NCBI RefSeq assembly: GCF_000177375.1
Contig: NZ_ADFR01000008.1
Span: forward strand, 1-58,534
Direction: 5' to 3'
DNA length: 58,534 nt
Origin: Bulleidia extructa W1219
GTDB lineage: Bacteria; Bacillota_I; Bacilli_A; Erysipelotrichales; Erysipelotrichaceae
In this document: in pieces, positions 34,695 to 43,404 of the stretch
Layout of the letters: every line of letters begins with the position of its first letter
Numbering within the stretch: the first letter of the stretch is position 1
Translations under genes and position numbers: made by a program
Notes under the pieces: generated by a model
The model's input: only the letters and a program-made list of their open reading frames with translations
The model's database searches: none
What the model was told of the DNA's origin: nothing

Positions 34695-35255
34695 ATGACC
34701 AAGGGTTTATTAATTGTTTTATCTGGTCCTTCTGGTGTTGGCAAGGGTACGGTATTAAAAGAATTCATTCATGATGCTGATTTAAATTTATCCTATTCGG
34801 TTTCTTTAACGACGCGGAAACAAAGACCCGGTGAAGTGGATGGAGTGAATTATTTCTTCGTATCAAAAGCGGAGTTTGAAAGAGCTCAGAAAGCGGGCGA
34901 ATTGTTAGAGTCGGCTGAATTTGTCGGTAATTACTACGGAACTTCTTTGAAACAAGTTGAACAATTACGCAATCAAGGTAAGAATGTGATCTTGGAAATT
35001 GAAGTGCAGGGTTGTCAACAGGTTCAAAAGAAGGTGGAGGATGCGTTGACTATTTTCATTGTGCCACCTAGCATGGAAGATCTTGAAAAGCGAATTCGAG
35101 GTCGCAATACAGAACCGGAAGAAATTGTTCAAGAACGCTTGGCAAAGGCAGCTCGGGAAATGGATTTGATTGGGATGTATAAGTATGTGGTTTGTAATGA
35201 TGATCCACAATTGGCTGCCGATATTATTCGTATGATTATTAAAAGACACATGTAA
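34695..35255 (+). CDS. gmk: Guanylate kinase
   Basis: A 186-residue guanylate kinase that converts GMP to GDP with ATP. The P-loop GPSGVGKGT is at 11-19; SLTTRKQRPGEVDGVNYFFV is the GMP-binding region; RGRNTEPEEIVQERLAKA is the lid. Slightly short for the family but complete. Start at 34695 follows GGGAG at 8 bases; a longer upstream frame has no site. No rpoZ follows, unlike in many Firmicutes. A terminator overlaps its stop codon. Confidence 0.95.
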   Translation: MTKGLLIVLSGPSGVGKGTVLKEFIHDADLNLSYSVSLTTRKQRPGEVDGVNYFFVSKAEFERAQKAGELLESAEFVGNYYGTSLKQVEQLRNQGKNVILEIEVQGCQQVQKKVEDALTIFIVPPSMEDLEKRIRGRNTEPEEIVQERLAKAAREMDLIGMYKYVVCNDDPQLAADIIRMIIKRHM

Positions 35256-35277
35256 AAAGAGGAGAAATCCTCTTTTT
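35254..35277 (+). terminator. Terminator after gmk
   Basis: AAAAAGAGGA (35254-35263) and TCCTCTTTTT (35268-35277) form a 10-bp stem with a GAAA loop; begins in the stop codon. Confidence 0.85.
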
Positions 35278-35373
35278 GATAGGTCAAATCATACAACATT
35301 GAAATCTAAATTTGTTTAGAAGGATTTCAAGATGTTTGTTAGAGTAAACTGGGATAGAAACGATAGGTGAAGT

Positions 35374-36624
35374 ATGAATCCGTTGACGCAATTATTAAAA
35401 AAAGAATTGGTTTGTGCTTTGGGGTGTACAGAACCCATTGCGATTGCTTTAGCTAGTGCGAAGGCAAGGGAAATTTTGGGTGGTTTACCAAAAGAAACGA
35501 TCGTTCGTTGTTCAGGAAATATCATTAAAAATGTTAAAGGAGTGACCGTTCCAAATACCCATGGTTTAAAAGGGGTTAAAGCGGCAACCGCTATTGGTTT
35601 GATAGCAGGAGAGGCCCATAAGGGATTGGAAGTTTTATCTAAAGTGAACGACTATGATATTGCTTGTGCAAAAGAAATGTTGAAAGAAAACCAAATCAAG
35701 GTAGAGCTTAAAGAGGGAGTGGAAAACCTAGATATTGAAATATGGGTTCGTGATGATCGGGGTAATGATTGTTTAGTTGAAATTCAAAATAAACACACCA
35801 ATTTTTTTCGTATGATAAAAAATGGAAAATTCATTTATCAAGGGAAATTGGTAGAAGATCAACAAGATCAATATTTAGAACAATTATCCATTCATTCTAT
35901 TATTCAATACGCTCAAACGGTTCCACTAGAAGAAGTGGAAGAAATGATTCATCAACAAATTGAACTGAATCAAGCCATCGCCAAAGAGGGTTTAAAAGGA
36001 AATTGGGGAGCGGAAGTAGGAAAACTTCTATTATCAGAAGAAGAAAGTCTTCGGTCAAAAGTGAAAGCGTATGCGGCGGCGGGTTCAGATGCTCGAATGA
36101 GCGGTTGTCCTTTACCGGTGGTGATTAATGCCGGTTCTGGTAATCAGGGCATCACTTGTTCGTTACCGGTCATTATTTATGCTAAAGAAAAGAAAAAATC
36201 ACACGAACGATTGATTCGAGCTTTATTGGTATCCAATTTAGTAGCTCTTCATATTAAACGATATATTGGACGCTTATCCGCTTTTTGTGGAGTGACTTCG
36301 GCTGGAGTGGCGGCTGGTGCAGCGTTAGCTTATTTAGAAAATCCGGATGAACAACTGGTTTGTGATACGATATCCAATTCTTTGATGATTGTATCGGGCA
36401 TGGTTTGTGATGGAGCGAAACCCTCTTGTGCTGCCAAGATTGCTTCGGCAGTCGATGCGGGTTATACAGGCTTCCAAATGGCTCTTCATCAGCGTACTTT
36501 CCAAGTGGGGGAAGGTCTTATGAAAAAGGATGTGGAACAAACCATTCAAGCGATTGGTCATCTAGGAAAAGTGGGCATGAAACAAACAGATCTGGAGATC
36601 TTGAAAATGATGTTGGAGTCATAG
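35374..36624 (+). CDS. L-cysteine desulfidase / serine dehydratase alpha-like protein (UPF0597)
   Basis: A 416-residue member of the YhaM/CyuA (UPF0597) family, relatives of iron–sulfur serine dehydratases; characterised members break L-cysteine down to pyruvate, ammonia and sulfide. Seen: ALGCTEPIAIALA (Cys18), VRCSGN, AGSDARMSGCPLPVVI, AGSGNQGI and FCGVTSAGVAAG, with conserved Cys residues likely holding an Fe–S cluster. The stop is followed by a stretch without promoter or gene until an IS remnant. The ATG has GGTGA-type purines upstream. The exact substrate (cysteine or serine) is not decided by sequence. Confidence 0.83.
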   Translation: MNPLTQLLKKELVCALGCTEPIAIALASAKAREILGGLPKETIVRCSGNIIKNVKGVTVPNTHGLKGVKAATAIGLIAGEAHKGLEVLSKVNDYDIACAKEMLKENQIKVELKEGVENLDIEIWVRDDRGNDCLVEIQNKHTNFFRMIKNGKFIYQGKLVEDQQDQYLEQLSIHSIIQYAQTVPLEEVEEMIHQQIELNQAIAKEGLKGNWGAEVGKLLLSEEESLRSKVKAYAAAGSDARMSGCPLPVVINAGSGNQGITCSLPVIIYAKEKKKSHERLIRALLVSNLVALHIKRYIGRLSAFCGVTSAGVAAGAALAYLENPDEQLVCDTISNSLMIVSGMVCDGAKPSCAAKIASAVDAGYTGFQMALHQRTFQVGEGLMKKDVEQTIQAIGHLGKVGMKQTDLEILKMMLES

Positions 36625-36702
36625 TGATAGACCTTTTATTTGTCATGATGGGAAGATATCGATTTCAAGAGAGGTTTTGGATATATGGAAAAGATTAAGA
36701 TC

Positions 36703-36731
36703 AAAAAGGATACCGTTCAGGTATACTTTTT
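36703..36731 (+). terminator. Hairpin directly before the IS remnant start codon
   Basis: AAAAAGGATACC and GGTATACTTTTT arms (one mismatch) end one base before ATG 36732. It would terminate transcription from the desulfidase gene and shield the transposase fragment from read-through. Confidence 0.55.
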
Positions 36732-36926
36732 ATGAGTAAATATTCGTATGAAGAAAGACTAGAAGCTGTTTTAAGAGTGGTTGAAGAAGGCATGAGTTAC
36801 GAAGCTAGTTCAAAAGTCCTGAAAACTGTTCAAGGTCAGGTGCAAAGATGGGTTAACCGTTATGAAAAATATGGTCCTGAGGGATTGCTATTGCACGATG
36901 ACACATATACTGGCGAGTATAGGTGA
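36732..36926 (+). pseudogene. IS3/IS150-type transposase OrfA remnant
   Basis: A 64-codon frame whose helix-turn-helix (YSYEERLEAVLRVVEEG, then VQRWVNRYEKYGPEGLL) matches the start of IS150-type OrfA/InsJ transposases, which are about 170 residues with an OrfB integrase partner. The frame stops after the first HTH, no OrfB and no clear terminal repeats are seen, and no ribosome site precedes it. It is probably a decayed insertion sequence. It lies between a terminator hairpin and the rpsD gene. Confidence 0.6.
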
Positions 36927-37120
36927 TCAGGTAATGAAAATGGCCATTAATAGAATGGACTTTGAATGAGAAGGGGAAGAAGGCTTTCTTTCGACAACAA
37001 TGAAGAAAATTAGAAACATTAGATTTAGGGTATGAAGCAACAAACTGAAAAGAATTGTTGCTTTTTATATAGAGTTAAGAAAATTGAAAAAGATCATCAG
37101 AAATGGGAGAAAGAATGTCC
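36927..37120. other. Non-coding spacer after the IS remnant
   Basis: No gene is supported. It contains a terminator-like hairpin at about 37033-37067 (AGCAACAA and TTGTTGCTTTTT) reading rightward; the rest is AT-rich and may be IS debris. Confidence 0.5.
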
Positions 37121-37150
37121 AAAAATAAAAGAAGCCATTGAAATGGCTTC
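37121..37150 (-). terminator. Terminator of rpsD
   Basis: On the minus strand GAAGCCATT and AATGGCTTC arms with a 3-base centre are followed by a T-rich tail. Confidence 0.8.
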
Positions 37151-37162
37151 TGAATAAACGGA

Positions 37163-37765
37163 TTAACGGTTGTAGTATTCGACAACTAATGCTTCATTGA
37201 TTTCTTGGTTTAATTCATTACGATCCGGAAGACGAATGAATTTACCTTTTTTGTTGTCTTTATCAACTTCCACAAAAGCAGCAGTACTGATTTGAGATTC
37301 AAGAGACTCTTTAACAATAGCTAAGTTTAAGCTCTTTTCCTTCAAAGAAATCTCTTGCCCAGGTTTGATTAAAGCAGAAGGGATATTCACTTTCTTACCA
37401 TCCACTAAAATATGACCATGGTTGACCAATTGACGAGCCGCTTTACGAGTGCGAGCAAATCCCATGCGGTAAACAATATTGTCTAAACGGCTTTCCAGTA
37501 ATACTAAGAAGTTTACACCAGCCATACCATCCATCTTAGATGCCTTGACAAATAAGTTATGGAATTGACGTTCGTTTAACCCATACATGTTTCTGATTCT
37601 TTGTTTTTCACGTAATTGAGTTCCGTAACCGGATAACTTGATACGCTTAGTAGGACCATGTTGTCCTGGAGCATAAGTTCTCTTTTTTAATTCTTCACCT
37701 GTTTCTAAAATGGAAAAGCTTAATCGTCTAGCTTTCTTCCAGACAGGTCCTGTGTAACGTGCCAT
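37163..37765 (-). CDS. rpsD: 30S ribosomal protein S4
   Basis: A 200-residue S4, a primary 16S rRNA-binding protein and early assembly factor of the small subunit. [17 protein letters not shown] starts the protein; the S4 domain ([31 protein letters not shown]) is intact. Start at 37765 is set by GGAGG 8 bases upstream; an in-frame extension of 26 codons has no site and does not match S4. The gene is on its own on the minus strand with a strong promoter and a ~150-base leader, divergent from ezrA, whose neighbourhood also carries rpsD in B. subtilis. Confidence 0.97.
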   Translation of the reverse strand: MARYTGPVWKKARRLSFSILETGEELKKRTYAPGQHGPTKRIKLSGYGTQLREKQRIRNMYGLNERQFHNLFVKASKMDGMAGVNFLVLLESRLDNIVYRMGFARTRKAARQLVNHGHILVDGKKVNIPSALIKPGQEISLKEKSLNLAIVKESLESQISTAAFVEVDKDNKKGKFIRLPDRNELNQEINEALVVEYYNR

Positions 37766-37917
37766 ACTATTTTTCCTCCTATTGGCTAAAAACTCGCTAT
37801 AGGGATAGATCAATTCTAGGGGTGTTTGAATAAGCCTTTTCACACAAGCAGCTGGCTACTAAGGGAATCACGACTCCAAACGCACACTAAAAAACTCTAT
37901 CTGCTGCAAAGTTTTCC
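37766..37917 (-). promoter_or_regulatory. Long rpsD 5' leader, possible S4 autoregulatory RNA
   Basis: About 150 untranslated bases separate the promoter from the ribosome site. On the minus strand AAAACT and AGTTTT can pair around a GCAGCAGAT loop, and GCAGC can pair further on with GCTGC, allowing alternative folds. S4 represses its own operon through such leaders in other Firmicutes; that it does so here is inference. Confidence 0.4.
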
Positions 37918-37923
37918 TAGAGA

Positions 37924-37952
37924 ATAGTACCACTCAAAGTCCATCTCGTCAA
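37924..37952 (-). promoter_or_regulatory. rpsD promoter
   Basis: On the minus strand TTGACG (37947-37952), a 17-base spacer and TACTAT (37924-37929) form a strong housekeeping promoter. Confidence 0.75.
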
Positions 37953-38002
37953 TTAAAGAAATTATGGTAAAATAAAATGGCAGTAGAAGGGTGGCCCTTT
38001 AT

Positions 38003-39733
38003 ATGAGTGAATTTTTAAGTTTTATTTCGGATATCCGATTTATTATAGCTGTTGCCGTTTTAGTCGTGATGGCCTGTATTTGGTTGATTTGGACGGCTAT
38101 TCGTGGTCGGCATTTTCAAAGAGAATTAAATGAGTTAAGAGTGCGTTTTGAATCGGTTCGGATGATCCCGATTTCTTTAAAGATGAATAAAGTCATTAAT
38201 GTGGCGAATGCCAATGAAGACATCAAGCCACAAGTGGATGAGGCTCATGAACGCTATGATCAAGTCATTTCAACTATGAATGGCTTTGAGGATAGTTTAA
38301 AAGAGATGGAAGAAAATATTCAAACCAATCATTTAAGAGGGATGAAAAAGTCCATTTCGACTTTACGTGATGAAGTTCAAAAGTTGGAAGTTGACACAAA
38401 AGAAGTGGAACATGGCTTAGATGGTTTTTTGGCGAAAGAAACAGCTCAACGGCAAGAAGTGACTGCTCTTAAGAATCGTTTTAGAGCCATGAAAGCCCAA
38501 ACTATGGAAATGGCGAATCGTTTATCGTTTGCTTGGCCAATGATCGAACAGAAATTATCGGATACTGAAAAGATGTTTAGTACGTTTGAAGAATGGATGT
38601 TTAATGCGGACTTTGATAAAGCCAATAAAGAATTGTTCCGGATTAAGCTAAGTATACAAGATTTGGATCGTGCTTTAGAACAAATGCCCGGTTTGGTTCA
38701 TGATGGTCAAGGCACCATTCCAAAATTAGCGGAAACTCTTCAAAAAGATTATGTTCACCAACGAAATCGGGGTGTTTATCTAAAACATTTGGAAGTAGAA
38801 ACCAATTTAAAAATCATGACAGAGTCTTTAAAAGAAGACTTGCGTTTATTAAAAAGCGGATCGGTGGATGGGGTTCGGGAACATTTAGATGATATGATGG
38901 CACGTATTAAACAAATGGATACCGCTGTCAAAAAGGAAGGAAAAGCTTTTGAAGAAGTTCATCTATTGACGAAGGATTCTTTATCTTTACGGGATGAAAC
39001 GGAAAAAACATCTGCTTTTGTGATTGATCAATACGAAAAAGTGTCGGATCGTTTTGGTATGGAAGAAATGAAGTCTAAAATGGATGCTGAAAAGGAACGA
39101 TTTGCGAAATTAGTGGAAGTGATGCCATCGGTCATTGATACGGTAAAAAATCAACAGACACCTGCTACAGAAGTTTTGATTGGCTTGCGAAAATTAATCG
39201 ACGATTTGAACGAGTCATATTCTTCTTTTAAAGCGATGAAAGAAGAGTTGGAAGTGGCAACGGGTGAAGAAACAAGGGCTAGAGAGCAACTTGTCAAGTT
39301 GCAAGTCACCATGTCCATTGTGCAATTGAAGCTGCGAAAAGCGAAATTACCGGTGATTTCCGTAAAATATGAAGAAGATGTTAATCGTGCGTATGATTAT
39401 TTTTATCGTATGAATGGTTTGTTAGAAGAAAAACCATTGAAGATGACTTTAATCAATTCAACCATTCAAGAAGCGGTTCCGTTTGTCTATCGACTATTTA
39501 GAGAATTAAGCAATGTTTTAGGAACGGCACAAATGGTGGAAGATACGATTGTCTATGGGAATCGTTATCGTTCTACGTATGCGGATATTGATTCGGATCT
39601 TAGTCGTGAAGAATTGGATTATCGAAATGGAGAATATACAGCCGCACTGCATAAAGCTATCTCAACGATGGAAAAAATTGTGCCGGGAAGTTATGAATCC
39701 ATGATGAAGAAGAGTCGTGCTTTAGATGCGTAG
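38003..39733 (+). CDS. ezrA: Septation ring formation regulator EzrA
   Basis: A 576-residue membrane-anchored protein. The N-terminus has one helix (IIAVAVLVVMACIWLIWTAI) preceded by a short outside segment; the remainder is an almost continuous alpha-helical, charged coiled-coil region, as in the spectrin-like EzrA of Firmicutes, which restrains FtsZ ring assembly and links division to wall synthesis. ATG 38003 is preferred; GTG 37991 would start inside the GAAGGG site. Order ezrA–cysteine desulfurase–thiI is conserved in Bacilli and supports the call. It overlaps the desulfurase start by 8 bases. Confidence 0.88.
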   Translation: MSEFLSFISDIRFIIAVAVLVVMACIWLIWTAIRGRHFQRELNELRVRFESVRMIPISLKMNKVINVANANEDIKPQVDEAHERYDQVISTMNGFEDSLKEMEENIQTNHLRGMKKSISTLRDEVQKLEVDTKEVEHGLDGFLAKETAQRQEVTALKNRFRAMKAQTMEMANRLSFAWPMIEQKLSDTEKMFSTFEEWMFNADFDKANKELFRIKLSIQDLDRALEQMPGLVHDGQGTIPKLAETLQKDYVHQRNRGVYLKHLEVETNLKIMTESLKEDLRLLKSGSVDGVREHLDDMMARIKQMDTAVKKEGKAFEEVHLLTKDSLSLRDETEKTSAFVIDQYEKVSDRFGMEEMKSKMDAEKERFAKLVEVMPSVIDTVKNQQTPATEVLIGLRKLIDDLNESYSSFKAMKEELEVATGEETRAREQLVKLQVTMSIVQLKLRKAKLPVISVKYEEDVNRAYDYFYRMNGLLEEKPLKMTLINSTIQEAVPFVYRLFRELSNVLGTAQMVEDTIVYGNRYRSTYADIDSDLSREELDYRNGEYTAALHKAISTMEKIVPGSYESMMKKSRALDA

Positions 39734-40859
39734 AGTGGATTTTGATAGTGCCAGTACTACCAATGTTCAGGCACAGGTATTAAAGACCTATATTGATTTA
39801 TTACAAAAAGAGTATGCAAATAGTGAATCTCTTTATGATGAAGGAGTAGCGATGCACTTGAAGCTTGAAAAAGCAAGGGCGGCCATCGCTTCTTTATTGC
39901 AAGTACAAGCACAAGAAATTATTTTTACGTCCGGAGCTTCAGAATCCAATAGTGCTGCCATCAAAGGGGTTTGTTTTGCCCAAAGAGATAAAAAACACAT
40001 TTTGACGACATCGATAGAACACTCTTCCGTTCGTTATGCAGTGGCACAAATGGCTGAGATTTTTAACTATGAGGTCACCTATTTATCAGTGAGTGAAAAA
40101 GGGGTTATTTCTTTGGAAGAAATGAAAAAATCCTTGAGAGAAGATACGGCTATTGTTTCAATCATGGCTGTCAATAATGAAGTGGGTTCGATACAACCCA
40201 TTCAAGAAGTGGGTGAATATGTCAAGAAACATTCCCATGCCTATTTCCATGTGGATTTAACGCAAGCCATTGGAAAAGTGGAGTTAGATATGAAATACAT
40301 AGATTTAGCTTCCATGTCCGCGCATAAGATGAACGGGTTGAAAGGATCGGGTATTTTAGTAAAAAAGAACCACGTTCCCTTTGTTCCATTGATCAATGGG
40401 GGTGAACAGGAATTCGGGTTAAGAGGAGGGACGGCGAATGCGTTGGTGGATTTAGTATTAGCTAAAACGCTTCGTTTGTATTTGGAAGAACAAAAGAAAA
40501 AACGTCCCCATATCCAGGCTTTGAAAGAAAGACTGGTGACCGGTCTAAGAAAATTAGAAGGAGTATGGATCAATAGCCCATCTGAAGGAATTGCCAACAT
40601 TGTGAATTTCTCATATCCGAAAATTCCTAGTGAAGTGATGCAAAATGCGTTGAACAAGAAAGGATTTATGGTTTCTGCCAAGAGTACCTGTGATTCGAAA
40701 TCGAGTGAACCATCGGAGGTATTAATGGCGATGGGCTTGGGAAGAGATAGAAGTTTATCGTCCATTCGTGTTTCTTTTCATGAGGAAAATACTTTGGAAG
40801 AAGTGGATTCCTTTTTAAAAGCTTATAGGGAGGTGATTCAACAGTATGGTTCATTATGA
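39726..40859 (+). CDS. Cysteine desulfurase (NifS/NifZ-like, partner of ThiI)
   Basis: A 377-residue class V PLP enzyme that releases sulfur from cysteine onto its own Cys and passes it to ThiI for tRNA 4-thiouridine. Seen: GASESNSAAIKG, the PLP Asp/His region TTSIEHSSVRYA and VDLTQAIGKV, the Schiff-base Lys in SAHKMNGLKGSG, and the persulfide Cys in STCDSKSSEPS. It overlaps ezrA by 8 bases and thiI by 14 bases (start 40846), so the three are translated together. The gene order is that of B. subtilis nifZ-thiI. Confidence 0.9.
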   Translation: MRRVDFDSASTTNVQAQVLKTYIDLLQKEYANSESLYDEGVAMHLKLEKARAAIASLLQVQAQEIIFTSGASESNSAAIKGVCFAQRDKKHILTTSIEHSSVRYAVAQMAEIFNYEVTYLSVSEKGVISLEEMKKSLREDTAIVSIMAVNNEVGSIQPIQEVGEYVKKHSHAYFHVDLTQAIGKVELDMKYIDLASMSAHKMNGLKGSGILVKKNHVPFVPLINGGEQEFGLRGGTANALVDLVLAKTLRLYLEEQKKKRPHIQALKERLVTGLRKLEGVWINSPSEGIANIVNFSYPKIPSEVMQNALNKKGFMVSAKSTCDSKSSEPSEVLMAMGLGRDRSLSSIRVSFHEENTLEEVDSFLKAYREVIQQYGSL

Positions 40860-42264
40860 TACAGTGTTGATTCGTTTTGGGGAGTTGACGACGAAGGGAA
40901 AAAACCGGAAGAATTTTATTCATCGTCTATACCAAAATATTTTGTATGCTTTACGGAAAGTACCGCAATTGGAATATCGCACCACTTATGATCGCATTTA
41001 TATTACTTTAAATGGAGCGGATCATGAGTATGTGAAAACTCAATTAAAAAAAGTGTTTGGAATTTCCTCTTTTTCCTTTACGGAAGCGGTTGTTTCAACC
41101 ATGGAAGAAATTCAAAAAACTTGTCTTAGAATTGCGAAAGAAAGCCATAAAAAAACGTTTAAAATGATCACGAAGCGGCATGATAAAAAATTTCCGGTGC
41201 ATTCCGATACAGTGAATCGTGAAGTGGCTTCACATATCTTGGAAGAAACGGATTTAAAAGTGGATGTCCATCATCCTGAATTGGCCATTCAAGTGGAAAT
41301 TCATGAGGAAAAGACGTATATCACCTATGATAAAATTGCCGGTATTGGCGGTTATCCTGCCGGTATTAATGGAAAAGTGATGATGTTATTATCCGGCGGT
41401 ATTGATTCACCAGTAGCGACGTACCAATTGATTAAACGTGGTTTGAAGGTTGAGGCCGTTCATTTTGCGGCACCTCCTTATACTTCCGAGGCAGCTAAAA
41501 ATAAGGTTTTGAAATTGGCTTCAATGATTTCGGACTATCAAGGCGGTATGAAAGTTCATGTGGTTCCTTTTACAGAGTTACAATTGGATATTTATCGAGT
41601 GGCTAAAGATCCATATGCGATTACTTTGATGAGAAGAATGATGTTTCGGATTGCCGAGAAATTAGCGATAAACAATCGTTGTTTGGCCATCGGTACAGGG
41701 GAAAGCTTAGGGCAAGTAGCCAGCCAGACTTTGGAATCCATGGTTACCATCAATGATGTTGTGCATATCCCTGTTTTAAGACCACTAGTGTCTATGGATA
41801 AGGTGGAAATTATTCAATTAGCTCGTGAAATAGGCACCTATGAAACTTCTATTTTGCCATATGAGGATTGCTGTACTATTTTTGATCCGAAAAATCCGGT
41901 TACCAAACCGACTATTCAGAAGTCCGTTTTCTTTGAAAGTAAATTCCCATGGCAAGAGTTATTAGAGAAGGCGGTGCAAGAGACTTCTAGTTCAATCGTG
42001 TATCCAGAAGAAGAGGAGGATTTTTTTATGAGTCATAAAACACAAGATATCAAAGAGGAATTCAGAGTTAATTTAGAAGGATGTAAAGAGTTTACGGTAG
42101 AAAAACTTTTAGAGGAAATCAATAAAACCACGATTCGAGTGGAAAAATGCGATTTTTATTCGATTAATTTGAAATTGAAAATTTATGCCGGATTGAGCTT
42201 GTTAAGTAATTGTGAGCCAAATACACGGATGAGAAATTATAAGAAAATTCTAAGGTTACTATGA
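40846..42264 (+). CDS. thiI: tRNA 4-thiouridine synthase ThiI, fused to a 78-aa tail
   Basis: A 472-residue frame whose first ~394 residues are ThiI: ferredoxin-like domain and THUMP, then the PP-loop SGGIDSP near 183-189, and the AANH-type core ending CCTIFDPKNPVTKPTI. It thiolates U8 of tRNA using sulfur from the neighbouring desulfurase and lacks a rhodanese domain, as in Firmicutes. The usual Firmicutes length is about 400, so the last 78 residues are unexpected. They begin at an in-frame ATG (42028) with its own GAGGAGG site after a T7 tract. With T6 the frame would end TTA TGA overlapping that ATG, so this looks like two genes joined by one base. Confidence 0.9.
   Translation: MVHYDTVLIRFGELTTKGKNRKNFIHRLYQNILYALRKVPQLEYRTTYDRIYITLNGADHEYVKTQLKKVFGISSFSFTEAVVSTMEEIQKTCLRIAKESHKKTFKMITKRHDKKFPVHSDTVNREVASHILEETDLKVDVHHPELAIQVEIHEEKTYITYDKIAGIGGYPAGINGKVMMLLSGGIDSPVATYQLIKRGLKVEAVHFAAPPYTSEAAKNKVLKLASMISDYQGGMKVHVVPFTELQLDIYRVAKDPYAITLMRRMMFRIAEKLAINNRCLAIGTGESLGQVASQTLESMVTINDVVHIPVLRPLVSMDKVEIIQLAREIGTYETSILPYEDCCTIFDPKNPVTKPTIQKSVFFESKFPWQELLEKAVQETSSSIVYPEEEEDFFMSHKTQDIKEEFRVNLEGCKEFTVEKLLEEINKTTIRVEKCDFYSINLKLKIYAGLSLLSNCEPNTRMRNYKKILRLL
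42028..42264 (+). CDS. Likely separate 78-aa protein downstream of thiI
   Basis: ATG 42028 is preceded by GAGGAGG at 7-8 bases, an excellent ribosome site in the middle of the thiI reading frame. The encoded 78 residues (MSHKTQDIKEEFRVNLEG, later CDFYSINLKLKIYAGLSLLSN) contain three Cys, no membrane helix and no resemblance I recognise. It ends inside a terminator hairpin. Whether it is made separately, as a ThiI tail, or both cannot be told from this sequence. Confidence 0.45.
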   Translation: MSHKTQDIKEEFRVNLEGCKEFTVEKLLEEINKTTIRVEKCDFYSINLKLKIYAGLSLLSNCEPNTRMRNYKKILRLL

Positions 42265-42278
42265 TCTTAGATTTTTTT
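42245..42278 (+). terminator. Terminator after thiI
   Basis: TCTAAG (42249-42254) and CTTAGA (42266-42271), with flanking A/T pairs, are followed by seven T. The stop codon lies in the loop. Confidence 0.65.
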
Positions 42279-42341
42279 GAGCATCTGAGTGGTTGAACTT
42301 AAAAAACGATGATACATTTTGATGGAAAAGAGGAATGAAAT

Positions 42342-43250
42342 ATGAAAGATATGATTATAGTAGGAGCTGGTACAGCCGGTTTATCAGCTGCCATTTATGC
42401 CCAAAGATCCGGGTTGAAGGCTTTGGTATTAGAAGGAAATGCTTATGGTGGTCAAATTGTGAATACACCGGATATTGAAAACTACCCCGGCATTGCTCAT
42501 ATCAGTGGCTTTGATTTTGCTACGAATTTGTATCAACAGGCTTTAGATTTAGGAGCTAAGGTGCAATATGAAAAAGTAGTGGAAGTGATTGATGATGGAG
42601 AAATTAAAACGGTGAAAACAACAAAGAATGAGTATCAAACCAAGGCTCTTATTTTAGCAACGGGACTGGTTCGTCGTCATATTGGTCTTCCGAATGAGGA
42701 TCGGTTTATGGGAAAAGGAGTCAGTTATTGTGCCACTTGTGATGGGGCTTTCTTTAAAAATAAAGTAGTGGCTGTCAATGGTGGTGGTAATGTGGCTTTG
42801 GAAGATGCGCAGTATTTAGCAGATTTGTGTGAGAAAGTATATATTATTCATCGCCGTGATGCTTTTCGGGCTGAACAGGCTGAAATCAATCGTATTTTGG
42901 AAAAGAAAAACATTGAATGTGTGTATGATTCAACAGTGACTAAGCTAAATGGTAATGATCATCTAGAGTCAATTGAAGTGAGGGATAAAGAAGGAAATAC
43001 GCGTCAATTGGATGTGGCGGCTTTATTTGTGGCTATTGGTCAAATTCCTTTAAATGAAGCTTTTAAGAATATTGTTGATTTGGATGAAAGTGGTTATATC
43101 AAGGCAGATGAATTGGGATATACCAACCATCCTGGTATTTTTGCGGCTGGAGATTGTCGTGTGAAGAGTCTTCGCCAATTAGCAACGGCTGCTAGTGATG
43201 GAGCTAATGCAGCGACAAGCGCTTATCATTATTTATTGACTTTAAAATAA
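42342..43250 (+). CDS. trxB: Thioredoxin-disulfide reductase
   Basis: A 302-residue low-Mr thioredoxin reductase (FAD, NADPH). GAGTAGLSAA near the N-terminus binds FAD, the redox pair is CATC at residues 130-133, GGGNVALEDA binds NADPH and AAGDCRVKSLRQLATAASDG is the C-terminal FAD motif. Length is typical. It keeps thioredoxin reduced and may thereby supply the glutathione-peroxidase-type enzyme encoded elsewhere in the window. GAGGAATGAA precedes the ATG. Confidence 0.95.
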   Translation: MKDMIIVGAGTAGLSAAIYAQRSGLKALVLEGNAYGGQIVNTPDIENYPGIAHISGFDFATNLYQQALDLGAKVQYEKVVEVIDDGEIKTVKTTKNEYQTKALILATGLVRRHIGLPNEDRFMGKGVSYCATCDGAFFKNKVVAVNGGGNVALEDAQYLADLCEKVYIIHRRDAFRAEQAEINRILEKKNIECVYDSTVTKLNGNDHLESIEVRDKEGNTRQLDVAALFVAIGQIPLNEAFKNIVDLDESGYIKADELGYTNHPGIFAAGDCRVKSLRQLATAASDGANAATSAYHYLLTLK

Positions 43251-43333
43251 CGTAAAAAAGGACGATATATATTGGCTAGAAATCAGCGGATTTATTCATC
43301 CATTTCTTTGATTTTTATGATGATTTATAGTGT

Positions 43334-43361
43334 TTGAAAAAAGGTGTGAAGAGATTATAAT
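43334..43361 (+). promoter_or_regulatory. Promoter before the 262-aa orphan
   Basis: TTGAAA (43334-43339), a 16-base spacer and TATAAT (43356-43361) lie 43 bases before ATG 43405. Confidence 0.6.
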
Positions 43362-43404
43362 TGGATTATGGATCATCATATAAAGTGCAGAAAGGAAGAT
43401 GAAA

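Noticed and set aside
37033-37067. Rightward hairpin as the end of a small gene
   Set aside because: No supported gene precedes it other than the IS fragment; noted within the spacer entry only.
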